Of a stretch of DNA of 27,678 nt, positions 7,789-13,616 are shown in pieces. The first letter of the stretch is position 1; every line of letters starts with the position of its first letter. The DNA comes from JANNOG01 sp050329415 (GTDB lineage: Bacteria > Actinomycetota > Actinomycetes > Actinomycetales > JBBAYJ01): the NCBI GenBank assembly GCA_050329415.1, contig JBHJOS010000010.1:1-27678 (forward strand), read 5' to 3'. The notes under the pieces are model-generated. The model had not been told where the DNA came from. It made no database searches and saw nothing but the letters and a program-made list of their open reading frames with translations. Position numbers and translations under genes: made by a program.

Positions 7789-7794
7789 TATGGT
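7789..7794 (+). promoter_or_regulatory. -10 box of hisA/priA (leaderless type)
   Basis: TATGGT ends eight bases before the GTG at 7803. It lies 21 bp after the fold-back element, so hisA has its own promoter instead of depending on transcription through that hairpin. No convincing -35 is seen at 17 bp. Confidence 0.55.
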
Positions 7795-7802
7795 TGCGGG
7801 TC

Positions 7803-8603
7803 GTGTTGGACTCCCTGCGGCTGGTGCTGCTGCCGGCGGTGGACGTCGCCTCGGGGACGGCGGTGCGGCTGGTGCAGGGGGAGGCCGGGTCGGAGACCGC
7901 CTACGGGCATCCGCTGGACGCCGCGCTCGGCTGGGCGCGCGCGGGAGCCGAGTGGTTGCACCTGGTCGACCTCGACGCGGCCTTCGGGCGCGGGGCGAAC
8001 ACCGAGGTCATCGGCGAGGTGACGGCCCGCCTGACCGACCTCGGGGTCCGGGTCGAGCTGTCGGGCGGGATCCGGGACGATGCCTCGCTGGACCGGGCGC
8101 TGGCCACCGGGTGCGCGCGCGTCAACCTCGGCACCGCGGCGCTGGAGGACCCGGACTGGACCCGGGAGGCCATCGCCCGGCACGGCGATCGGATCGCCGT
8201 CGGCCTCGACGTCCGCGGGACCACGCTGGCCGCCCGGGGCTGGACCCGCGAGGGCGGCGACCTGTGGGAGACGCTGGCCCGCCTCGACGCCGACGGCTGC
8301 GCCCGGTACGTGGTCACCGACGTCGGGCGCGACGGGACCATGACCGGCCCGAACCTCGACCTGCTGCGCGAGGTGTGCGCGCGGACCCCGGCGCCGGTGG
8401 TCGCCTCGGGCGGGGTGTCCTGCCTGGATGACATCCGCACCCTGCGCTCGCTCACCGGCGTCGGGGTCGAGGGCGCGATCGTCGGCAAGGCCCTCTACGC
8501 CGGTGCCTTCACCCTGGAGGACGCACTCGACGCCGCCGGCCGACGGGCCTCGGGCCGCGATGGCGTCCGGGTGACGACTGGGGAGTCTCAGACCTCGGAG
8601 TAG
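7803..8603 (+). CDS. priA: Phosphoribosyl isomerase A (HisA/TrpF-type bifunctional isomerase)
   Basis: This (beta/alpha)8-barrel Amadori isomerase converts ProFAR to PRFAR in histidine synthesis; in actinobacteria the same enzyme usually also performs the TrpF step of tryptophan synthesis. It has 266 residues. LLPAVDVASGTAVRLVQGEA gives catalytic Asp14 and Arg22. VDLDAAFGRGAN, ELSGGIRDD, NLGTAALE, GLDVRGTTLAARGW and VGRDGTMTGPN (second acid, Asp177) follow in the PriA order. PriA-type features are the GSETAYG loop and the ARGWT segment. The GTG at 7803 is set by the -10 box eight bases upstream. The 3' end overlaps the convergent ASCH gene by 16 bp, so hisF and hisI cannot follow directly. 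Dual activity is inferred from family, not shown. Confidence 0.93.
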   Translation: MLDSLRLVLLPAVDVASGTAVRLVQGEAGSETAYGHPLDAALGWARAGAEWLHLVDLDAAFGRGANTEVIGEVTARLTDLGVRVELSGGIRDDASLDRALATGCARVNLGTAALEDPDWTREAIARHGDRIAVGLDVRGTTLAARGWTREGGDLWETLARLDADGCARYVVTDVGRDGTMTGPNLDLLREVCARTPAPVVASGGVSCLDDIRTLRSLTGVGVEGAIVGKALYAGAFTLEDALDAAGRRASGRDGVRVTTGESQTSE

Positions 8604-9076
8604 ACGACCTCGAACCGCTCGAACACCACCGGGAGATCGTCGGAGAACTCGACGCCCAGCCCCGGCAGCACCCGGCGGAAGTACGCCTCGTGGCCGCGCA
8701 GCCAGTCCGCCCGGGTCCGGTCGCCCTCACCCTCGTCCCACGCGAAGGCGTCGTCGACGGACGACAGGGGCCCCACCCGGACGTCGGTCGTCCGCAGGAC
8801 GGCGCGGGGCCGGCCGTGACCGTCGCAGGCGACCCACCGGTCGCCGACCAGCGGCAGCGGCACGCCCTCGGCCTCGTACTCCGCCACCGACCCGGCCGTC
8901 GCCCGCTTGGGGCCGTGGAGCACGAGGGCCAGCAGCTTCTCCGCCAGCTCGACGCTGTCGCCGAACGCGCCGAGGTCGTGCCAGTGGGCACCTGGGCCTT
9001 CGCCCGCCGCGGCGAGGTACCGCGTCCAGAACCCCTCGGCCGCAGCGGCGTCCGGTGGCGGCAGGGGAGTGGTCAC
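8588..9076 (-). CDS. ASCH-domain protein (YhfF-like, PUA superfamily)
   Basis: A 162-residue protein with the ASCH fold. WHDLGAFGDSVELAEKLLAL then VLHGPKRATAGSVAEY (about residues 38-70) is the family signature, followed by GDRWVACDGHGRPRAVLRTT and a C-terminal SSVDDAFAWDEGEGDRT region. ASCH proteins resemble PUA RNA-binding domains; some relatives hydrolyse acetylated nucleosides, but no activity can be assigned to this one. The GTG at 9076 overlaps the stop of the DUF1844 gene (GTGA), so the two are translationally coupled. Longer in-frame starts exist upstream but would overlap that gene and add GC-driven arginine/glycine sequence. Confidence 0.85.
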   Translation of the reverse strand: MTTPLPPPDAAAAEGFWTRYLAAAGEGPGAHWHDLGAFGDSVELAEKLLALVLHGPKRATAGSVAEYEAEGVPLPLVGDRWVACDGHGRPRAVLRTTDVRVGPLSSVDDAFAWDEGEGDRTRADWLRGHEAYFRRVLPGLGVEFSDDLPVVFERFEVVYSEV

Positions 9077-9429
9077 CGGGCGACCACCGGCCCGGTGAGC
9101 TGCTCGCCGGGACCCTGGCCGGGTGGGTCGGGCAGCACCGACGCCTCCCGGAACGCGAGCTGCAGCGACCGCAGCCCGTCCCGCAGCGACCGGGCGTGCA
9201 CCGACCCCAGGTCCGGGGCCGACGCGGTGACGAGCCCGGCGAGCGCCGTGATGAGCGTGCGTGCCTCGTCGAGGTCCATGAGGTCCGCGGCGTCGTCGCC
9301 CTCGGCCAGCCCGCACTTCACCGCGGCCGCCGACATGAGGTGGACCGCCGCCGTCGTCACGATCTCGACGGCGGGGACGTCCGCGATGTCCCGGGCAGCT
9401 GTGTCGGGGACGGAGGTGGGCTCACTCAC
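9073..9429 (-). CDS. DUF1844-family protein
   Basis: A 118-residue protein. The core reads VEIVTTAAVHLMSAAAVKCG then LAEGDDAADLMDLDEARTLI, followed by TALAGL and a basic stretch with RSLRDGLRSLQLAFREAS. This helical pattern, with a conserved LxxAAxxxGL-like middle and an LRDGLRxLQLAFREAS end, is that of the DUF1844 proteins usually found beside infC in actinobacteria. Function is unknown. The GTG at 9429 opens with SEPTSVPDTA, an acidic disordered leader. The start lies 6 bp from the -10 box of infC on the other strand, so expression of the two divergent units may interfere. Confidence 0.82.
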   Translation of the reverse strand: MSEPTSVPDTAARDIADVPAVEIVTTAAVHLMSAAAVKCGLAEGDDAADLMDLDEARTLITALAGLVTASAPDLGSVHARSLRDGLRSLQLAFREASVLPDPPGQGPGEQLTGPVVAR

Positions 9430-9434
9430 CCTGG

Positions 9435-9440
9435 TACCCT
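9435..9440 (+). promoter_or_regulatory. Probable -10 box of the infC operon
   Basis: TACCCT on the plus strand, with transcription predicted from about 9447. This leaves a leader of roughly 195 nt before infC, unlike the leaderless starts of other genes here. No -35 match is visible. The DUF1844 start codon is only 6 bp away on the opposite strand. Confidence 0.45.
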
Positions 9441-9502
9441 GCCCGGGACCACCTCGATGCGGCAACGCGGCGGGGAGCGAAGCGGAGGTCTCCTCCCACC
9501 TG

Positions 9503-9597
9503 CGGCGCCGAGGCGCCGACCGGGTCCGGTCCCGCGGGAAGCCGCGGGGGCCTCCTGGTGTTCCTGAGTGGGTGTGACCGCTACGACGTGCGGTCAC
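9503..9597 (+). promoter_or_regulatory. Structured 5' leader of infC-rpmI-rplT
   Basis: Three perfect stems lie in series: CGGCGCC with GGCGCCG (9503-9518), CCCGCGG with CCGCGGG closing a GAAG loop (9531-9548), and GTGACCGC with GCGGTCAC around an 8-nt loop (9574-9597). No gene fits in this stretch. The infC-rpmI-rplT operons of other bacteria are controlled through a leader bound by L20 or through IF3 itself; a similar role here is inference. Confidence 0.55.
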
Positions 9598-9632
9598 GGC
9601 CGGGACGGTCCGGCCGGTCACCACCGAAACCC

Positions 9633-9645
9633 AGGAGTGCACATC
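9633..9645 (+). promoter_or_regulatory. infC: infC ribosome binding site and ATC start codon
   Basis: AGGAG (9633-9637) is followed by five bases and then ATC (9643-9645). The only nearby standard start in frame, GTG at 9637, overlaps the AGGAG itself and could not use it. An ATC start is consistent with IF3 autocontrol, because IF3 rejects non-standard starts. Confidence 0.65.
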
Positions 9646-10281
9646 ACCGAGACCCGCATCAACGATCGTATCCGCGTGCCAGAGGTCCGCCTGGTCGGCC
9701 CCAACGGCGAGCAGGTCGGCATCGTCCGCATCGAGGATGCCCTGCGACTGGCCCAGGAGGCCGAGCTCGACCTCGTCGAGGTCGCCCCGCAGGCCCGCCC
9801 GCCCGTCGCCAAGCTCATGGACTTCGGCAAGTTCAAATACGAGTCGGCGATGAAGGAGCGCGAGGCGCGCCGCAACCAGACCAACACCGTCCTCAAGGAG
9901 ATCCGGCTCCGGCTCAAGATCGACCCGCACGACTACGAGACCAAGAAGGGTCACGTGGTGCGGTTCCTCAAGGGCGGCGACAAGGTCAAGGTCATGATCA
10001 TGTTCCGGGGTCGCGAGCAGTCGCGTCCCGAGATGGGTCTGCGCCTGCTCCAGCGGATGGCCACCGACGTCACCGACCTGGGCAGCATCGAGTCCGCTCC
10101 CCGGGTGGACGGGCGCAACATGGTCATGGTCATCGCCCCCCACAAGAAGAAGTCCGAGGCCAAGGCCGAGCAGCGCCGACAGCGTGACGCGGCCGCCGCC
10201 GACCACACTGCCCGCGCCGCCGACGAGGATCGGGCGAAGTCGGAGTCCGACCGGCCGACGCCGGTCAGGGCCGAGGCCTGA
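9643..10281 (+). CDS. infC: Translation initiation factor IF-3
   Basis: IF3 binds the 30S subunit, keeps it apart from 50S and checks the start codon and initiator tRNA. From the ATC at 9643 the protein has 212 residues. TETRINDRIRVPEVRLVGPN then GEQVGIVRIEDALRLAQEA is the N-terminal domain. The linker contains KFKYESAMKEREARRNQ. The C-terminal domain has VLKEIRLRLKIDPHDYETK, KGGDKVKVMIMFRGREQSRP and a lysine-rich end. The last 40 residues are a charged low-complexity tail (AEQRRQRDAAAADHTAR and onward) that E. coli IF3 lacks; such tails are seen in some actinobacteria. It leads an infC-rpmI-rplT operon. Confidence 0.95.
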   Translation: MTETRINDRIRVPEVRLVGPNGEQVGIVRIEDALRLAQEAELDLVEVAPQARPPVAKLMDFGKFKYESAMKEREARRNQTNTVLKEIRLRLKIDPHDYETKKGHVVRFLKGGDKVKVMIMFRGREQSRPEMGLRLLQRMATDVTDLGSIESAPRVDGRNMVMVIAPHKKKSEAKAEQRRQRDAAAADHTARAADEDRAKSESDRPTPVRAEA

Positions 10282-10344
10282 GAAGCGGCCCACGGCGACT
10301 CGCACCGAGGGACGGTGCCGCCTGCGGGCAGCGCCACGACAGTC

Positions 10345-10362
10345 CGAGCTCCGTCGAGCTCG
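10345..10362 (+). promoter_or_regulatory. Hairpin before rpmI
   Basis: CGAGCTC and GAGCTCG (7-bp stem, CGTC loop) lie in the 103-bp infC-rpmI gap, ending 11 bp before the rpmI Shine-Dalgarno sequence. It could influence rpmI translation or mRNA processing. No regulator is identifiable from sequence. Confidence 0.4.
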
Positions 10363-10384
10363 AATACCAGGGAAGGAGGCACGC

Positions 10385-10579
10385 GTGCCGAAGCAGAAGA
10401 CGCACAGCGGTGCCAAGAAGCGACTCCGGGTCACCGCGACCGGAAAGATCATGCGTGAGCGCGCCAACCGGCGCCACCAGTTCGAGTGGAAGCCGTCGAG
10501 GCGCACCCGCCGCCTCCACGTCGACGTCGAGGTCTCGGCCGCCGACCGCCGCAAGGCGCGCAAGCTGCTCGGGCGCTGA
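10385..10579 (+). CDS. rpmI: 50S ribosomal protein L35
   Basis: A 64-residue basic protein of the large ribosomal subunit. It opens PKQKTHSGAKKRLRVTATGK, the invariant L35 start, and continues IMRERANRRHQFEWKPSRRT with the usual C-terminal ARKLLGR. The GTG start at 10385 has a strong AAGGAGG five bases upstream (10373-10379). rplT follows after 31 bp with its own AGGAGG, in the normal operon order. Confidence 0.97.
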   Translation: MPKQKTHSGAKKRLRVTATGKIMRERANRRHQFEWKPSRRTRRLHVDVEVSAADRRKARKLLGR

Positions 10580-10610
10580 GCCCCGACCCGATCGACCAGG
10601 AGGTCTCCCC

Positions 10611-10991
10611 ATGGCACGTGTGAAGCGCGCCGTCAACGCCCAGAAGAAGCGCCGCGAGATCCTCGAGCAGGCCAGCGGCTACCGCGGCCAGCGCTCGCGG
10701 TTGTACCGCAAGGCCAAGGAACAGGTCACCCACTCCGGGGTCTACGCCTACCGGGACCGCCGCGCCCGCAAGGGCGACTTCCGGCGACTGTGGATCCAGC
10801 GGATCAACGCGGCCTGCCGCGCGAACGGTCTCACCTACAACCGGTTCGTCCAGGGCCTCAAGGTCGCCGGCATCGAAGTCGACCGCCGGATGCTGGCAGA
10901 GCTCGCGGTGAGCGACCCGCCCGCCTTCGCGACCCTCGTGCGCACGGCCGTCGATGCTCTCCCCGGCCGACCCGGTACCGCTGCCGCCTGA
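10611..10991 (+). CDS. rplT: 50S ribosomal protein L20
   Basis: A 126-residue rRNA-binding protein needed early in 50S assembly; in some bacteria it also represses its own operon. It begins ARVKRAVNAQKKRREILEQA and then SGYRGQRSRLYRKAKEQV, the standard basic N-terminal arm, followed by RRARKGDFRRLWIQRINAAC and the globular part with GLKVAGIEVDRRMLAELAV. The ATG at 10611 has AGGAGG at 10598-10603, seven bases away. A short Pro/Gly/Ala-rich tail ends the protein. A strong hairpin starts 15 bp after the stop. Confidence 0.97.
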   Translation: MARVKRAVNAQKKRREILEQASGYRGQRSRLYRKAKEQVTHSGVYAYRDRRARKGDFRRLWIQRINAACRANGLTYNRFVQGLKVAGIEVDRRMLAELAVSDPPAFATLVRTAVDALPGRPGTAAA

Positions 10992-11006
10992 CCCGGACCG
11001 TCGCCC

Positions 11007-11028
11007 GGGGCCCCCGACCGGGGGCCCC
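11007..11028 (+). terminator. Strong hairpin after rplT, adjoining the next start codon
   Basis: GGGGCCCCC and GGGGGCCCC form a perfect 9-bp stem with a GACC loop. There is no U-run, as is usual for actinobacterial hairpins. The stem ends at 11028 and the next gene's GTG begins at 11029, so the structure would also bury that gene's purine-rich ribosome binding region (GGGGG at 11020-11024). It may terminate, attenuate, or control translation. Confidence 0.55.
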
Positions 11029-11856
11029 GTGGCCGATCCCCGCTCGCCGGCCGTCCGGGCCGCGGCGTCCCTCGCCACCCGGCAGGGCCGCCGCCGGTAC
11101 GGACGGTTCCTGGTCGAGGGGCCGCGTGCGGTTCACGACCTGCTCGAGGCCACCGCCGCCGGGGCGCCGTACCGGGTGCACGCCCTCTATGTCGCCGACG
11201 GCGTCCTGGATCGCCACCCGTCCCTGGCTCGGCTCGCTGTCCCGTCCTCGATCCGGACGGCGACTCCAGCGGTCGTGGCCGCGATCTCCGACGCCTCGAC
11301 CCCCCAGGGCGTCGTCGCGGTCGTCGACATACCCCCGCGGCGGGGAGCGGCGGCCGTCGAGCTGGGGGCCGGGACCTCGGGTGCGGTCCTGGTTCAGGTG
11401 CAGGACCCGGGAAACGTGGGCACGGTCGTCCGGGCCGCCGACGCCGCCGGTGCCTCGGTGGTGGCCCTGACGCCGGGCTGCGCAGACGTGCACGCCCCCA
11501 AGACGGTCCGGTCGACCGCCGGGAGCCTCTTCCATCTGCCCGTGGTGCCCGACGTCGACCTGGGCGAACTGCTGACCGCCGCACGCGGGGCCGGGGTGCG
11601 CGTGCTGGCCACCGCCGCGGCCGGCGACACCGACCTCGACGAGGCCGTCGCAGCAGCCCGGACAGGTGCGGGACCGATGGCGGCCCCGCACCTGTGGCTG
11701 CTCGGAAACGAGGGACGCGGGCTCGCCGCCGAGACCCTGGCCGCTGCCGACGACGTGGTCCGGATCCCCCTGCGCGGCCGGGCGGAGAGCCTCAACCTCG
11801 CCATGGCCGCGACCCTGGTGCTGTTCGCCACGGCGAGGTTGCGTTCCCCGGAATGA
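11029..11856 (+). CDS. SpoU/TrmH-family RNA 2'-O-methyltransferase
   Basis: A knotted (SPOUT) S-adenosylmethionine-dependent methylase that modifies ribose in rRNA or tRNA. It has 275 residues. The N-terminal substrate-binding part opens SPAVRAAASLATRQGRRRYG, then RFLVEGPRAVHDLLEA. Motif 1 is VQDPGNVGTVVRAADAAGAS (Asn and Arg conserved). Motif 2 is LWLLGNEGRGLAAETL. Motif 3 is IPLRGRAESLNLAMAATLVL. All catalytic residues are present. In actinobacteria this position, between rplT and pheS, usually holds a 23S rRNA methylase gene of this type, but the target nucleotide cannot be read from sequence. The GTG at 11029 is chosen by alignment; an ATG at 10954 would overlap rplT. Confidence 0.9.
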   Translation: MADPRSPAVRAAASLATRQGRRRYGRFLVEGPRAVHDLLEATAAGAPYRVHALYVADGVLDRHPSLARLAVPSSIRTATPAVVAAISDASTPQGVVAVVDIPPRRGAAAVELGAGTSGAVLVQVQDPGNVGTVVRAADAAGASVVALTPGCADVHAPKTVRSTAGSLFHLPVVPDVDLGELLTAARGAGVRVLATAAAGDTDLDEAVAAARTGAGPMAAPHLWLLGNEGRGLAAETLAAADDVVRIPLRGRAESLNLAMAATLVLFATARLRSPE

Positions 11857-11983
11857 GGACGCGTGCGGACCGGGCGATCGCGTCCCTACATCGGTCGTGG
11901 GCCGTGGCGGTCACGACGCCTGACCGGTCTCAGCCCGGGCCGGGCGCAGTCCCGGCCGACTCGACACCGACGTCCACGCCCGG

Positions 11984-12020
11984 CCCCAGACGTTTGTAGG
12001 TTCTGCACAGCGTGTGGGAC
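11984..12020 (-). repeat. Single copy of a dispersed 37-bp repeat
   Basis: On the minus strand this reads GTCCCACAC, then GCTGTGCAGAACCTACAAA, then CGTCTGGGG. The same unit occurs twice more at 17338-17372 and 17425-17459. It lies between the convergent ends of the SpoU methylase and DivIVA-like genes. No inverted partner was found nearby, so this is a solo copy. The rest of the 221-bp gap shows no other clear feature. Confidence 0.8.
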
Positions 12021-12077
12021 ATCACTCCGGTTCGTCTCCGCATCCGGGCCGCCCCCCCGCGACCTCCGAATCGCCTC

Positions 12078-13436
12078 TCAGCGACGCGAGGCGACCGTCC
12101 CGCGCGACGGCTTGCGACCTGACTCGGGCTCGAGCACCGCCCCGGCCGGGTCCACCACGCCGGAGAGGACCGCTCGGCGCGCGTCGCTGCTGTCGGGGGC
12201 GTCCGAGGCGTCCGAGGCGTCCGAGGCGTCGGGCGCGTCGGGGGCGTCCGAGGCGTCGGGCGCGTCCGGGACGTCCGGGGCGGCCTCGCCCCCCTCGGGG
12301 AATCCCCCGGTGCTCCCGTCCCCGGGGGAGGCCACGGCGGTGTCCGCCTCCGCGGCCGCAGCGTGGTCGTCGCTCGCGGTAACGTCGCTGCCGGGGTCCG
12401 CCACCGGGGCGGCGGATGTCTCGTCGGCACGCGCAGGCGCGCCGCCCAAGGCCTCGTCGACACGCGAGGTCCCGACCGGACCCGGGTCCCAGTCAGGTCC
12501 CGGGTCCGCGACGTCACGCGAGTCCGCGGCGTCACGCGAGGCGTTGTCTGATCCCGCCCCCACCCGCTGGTCGAACCGGGCGGCCGCCTGCAGTGCCGCG
12601 GGCGGTGCCAGGGGAGCCGGGTCGGCCGTCGGTTCGCCGTCCAGGGCGACCAGCCGGTCGACGTCGTCCTCCAGCGAACCGCCGACGGCCTCGTCGGCGA
12701 GGAGTCCGACGAGGGTCTCCCGGATCTCGGACAGCCGTTCCACGGTCCGGGTGTGCTGCTCGCTGAGGGTGGCGAGGCGACGGTTCGCGACATCGGTGAC
12801 GGCCACGGCCCGCCGCTCGGCGGCGGACACCAGCCGGTAGGCCTGCTCCTTCGCGCCACGGACAGCCCGGCCGGACTCCTCCTGAGCGCTTGTGATGAGT
12901 CGGGTGGCCTCGTCGCGAGCGGCGGTCCGGTCCCGCTCCGCCTGGTCGCGGGCGCTCGTGACGAGCTGCTCGCACTCGGCGGCGGCCGCCTCCCGCAGGC
13001 GCTCGACCTCGGCCATCGCGGAGTTCCTCATCTCCGCGATGGCGGCCTCGGCGGTGGCGCGCTCCTGGTCGGCCTCCTCCGCGGCGAGGCGCAGGATCTG
13101 GGAGAGCCGCTCGCTGACCGCGGTGTGGGCGGGTTTGGTGGTGTCGCGGGCGGCCTCGAGCTCGCTGCGGGCAGCGGCGAAGTCCTTGCGCACCCGTTCG
13201 GTCTCGCGCCGGGCGACCGAGAGGCGCTGTTCGAGATCGCTGAGCTCCGAGCGGGTAAGGGCGACGAAGTCGTCCACCTGGTCCCGCCGGTACCCGCGCA
13301 TGACGATGTCGAAGTCGTCCTCGCCGGTCATGATCGCCGAGTCCTGCTGAAGGTCCATTCCCGTCCTGTCCTGTAGTCCCCGCAAGGCGCGCGCCGGGCC
13401 CGCCTGCGGAGCGTGTCGGGCATCCTGCGACATCAT
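12078..13436 (-). CDS. DivIVA-domain coiled-coil protein with acidic repeat tail
   Basis: A 452-residue cytoplasmic protein. Residues about 39-54, FDIVMRGYRRDQVDDF, are the DivIVA membrane-curvature-binding motif. A long coiled coil follows (about 60-245), rich in Glu/Arg/Ala heptads such as RRETERVRKDFAAARSELEA. The remaining 170 residues are disordered Asp/Ala/Pro/Ser sequence with DAPDASD-type repeats. DivIVA proteins mark poles or septa and recruit cell-wall or chromosome machinery. This one is not the classic Wag31 by sequence and its partners are unknown. The start at 13436 is the first of two ATGs and has GGGAGAGG 7 to 14 bases upstream; a GTG further upstream gives an unconserved extension. 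Confidence 0.88.
   Translation of the reverse strand: MMSQDARHAPQAGPARALRGLQDRTGMDLQQDSAIMTGEDDFDIVMRGYRRDQVDDFVALTRSELSDLEQRLSVARRETERVRKDFAAARSELEAARDTTKPAHTAVSERLSQILRLAAEEADQERATAEAAIAEMRNSAMAEVERLREAAAAECEQLVTSARDQAERDRTAARDEATRLITSAQEESGRAVRGAKEQAYRLVSAAERRAVAVTDVANRRLATLSEQHTRTVERLSEIRETLVGLLADEAVGGSLEDDVDRLVALDGEPTADPAPLAPPAALQAAARFDQRVGAGSDNASRDAADSRDVADPGPDWDPGPVGTSRVDEALGGAPARADETSAAPVADPGSDVTASDDHAAAAEADTAVASPGDGSTGGFPEGGEAAPDVPDAPDASDAPDAPDASDASDASDAPDSSDARRAVLSGVVDPAGAVLEPESGRKPSRGTVASRR
12198..12285. repeat. In-frame minisatellite in the DivIVA-like gene
   Basis: Units of nine bases related to GGCGTCCGA and GGCGTCGGG repeat in tandem on the plus strand, encoding Ser-Asp-Ala and Pro-Asp-Ala triplets on the minus strand. 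All units keep the frame. Such tracts change length by slippage, so the tail length may vary between strains. Confidence 0.8.
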
Positions 13437-13475
13437 GGCCGTCCTCTCCCTTCCTGCGCTGCCCCTTCGGCGCGC

Positions 13476-13523
13476 CGTGGTCGGACGGACCACGCTGGGA
13501 CCCTCCGGTCGGACTCGTCCGAC
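13476..13523. promoter_or_regulatory. Two inverted repeats between the DivIVA-like gene and pheS
   Basis: CGTGGTC with GACCACG (13476-13494, 5-nt loop) and GTCGGAC with GTCCGAC (13508-13523, 2-nt loop) lie in the 180-bp divergent gap, upstream of the DivIVA-like start. They could be operators or leader hairpins of that gene. No -10 box for it is convincing. Confidence 0.35.
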
Positions 13524-13602
13524 TCAAACCCAGTGCCGCGCCCGTCTCGGATCGCCGGTTGCCCGCAGCTTCGTCCGGCCTTCGCCGGGCACGTCGGGCG
13601 CC

Positions 13603-13608
13603 TAGACT
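13603..13608 (+). promoter_or_regulatory. -10 box of pheST (leaderless type)
   Basis: TAGACT, identical to the hisD box, ends eight bases before the pheS GTG. A T-box or leader-peptide attenuator of the kind known for some synthetase genes is excluded if this promoter is the main one, because no leader remains. Confidence 0.6.
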
Positions 13609-13616
13609 GCTCGCTC

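Noticed and set aside
9568..9642. Longer IF3 starting at ATG 9568 or GTG 9637
   Set aside because: The extra residues are not IF3-like and come from the hairpin leader; GTG 9637 overlaps the AGGAG it would need.
12198..12285. Tandem repeat as a mobile or regulatory array
   Set aside because: Every unit is in frame with the DivIVA-like gene and codes for an acidic disordered tail, which explains it.
13413..13616. N-terminal extension of PheS
   Set aside because: The frame is open upstream of GTG 13617, but the extension is unlike PheS, overlaps the DivIVA-like start, and lies upstream of the -10 box.
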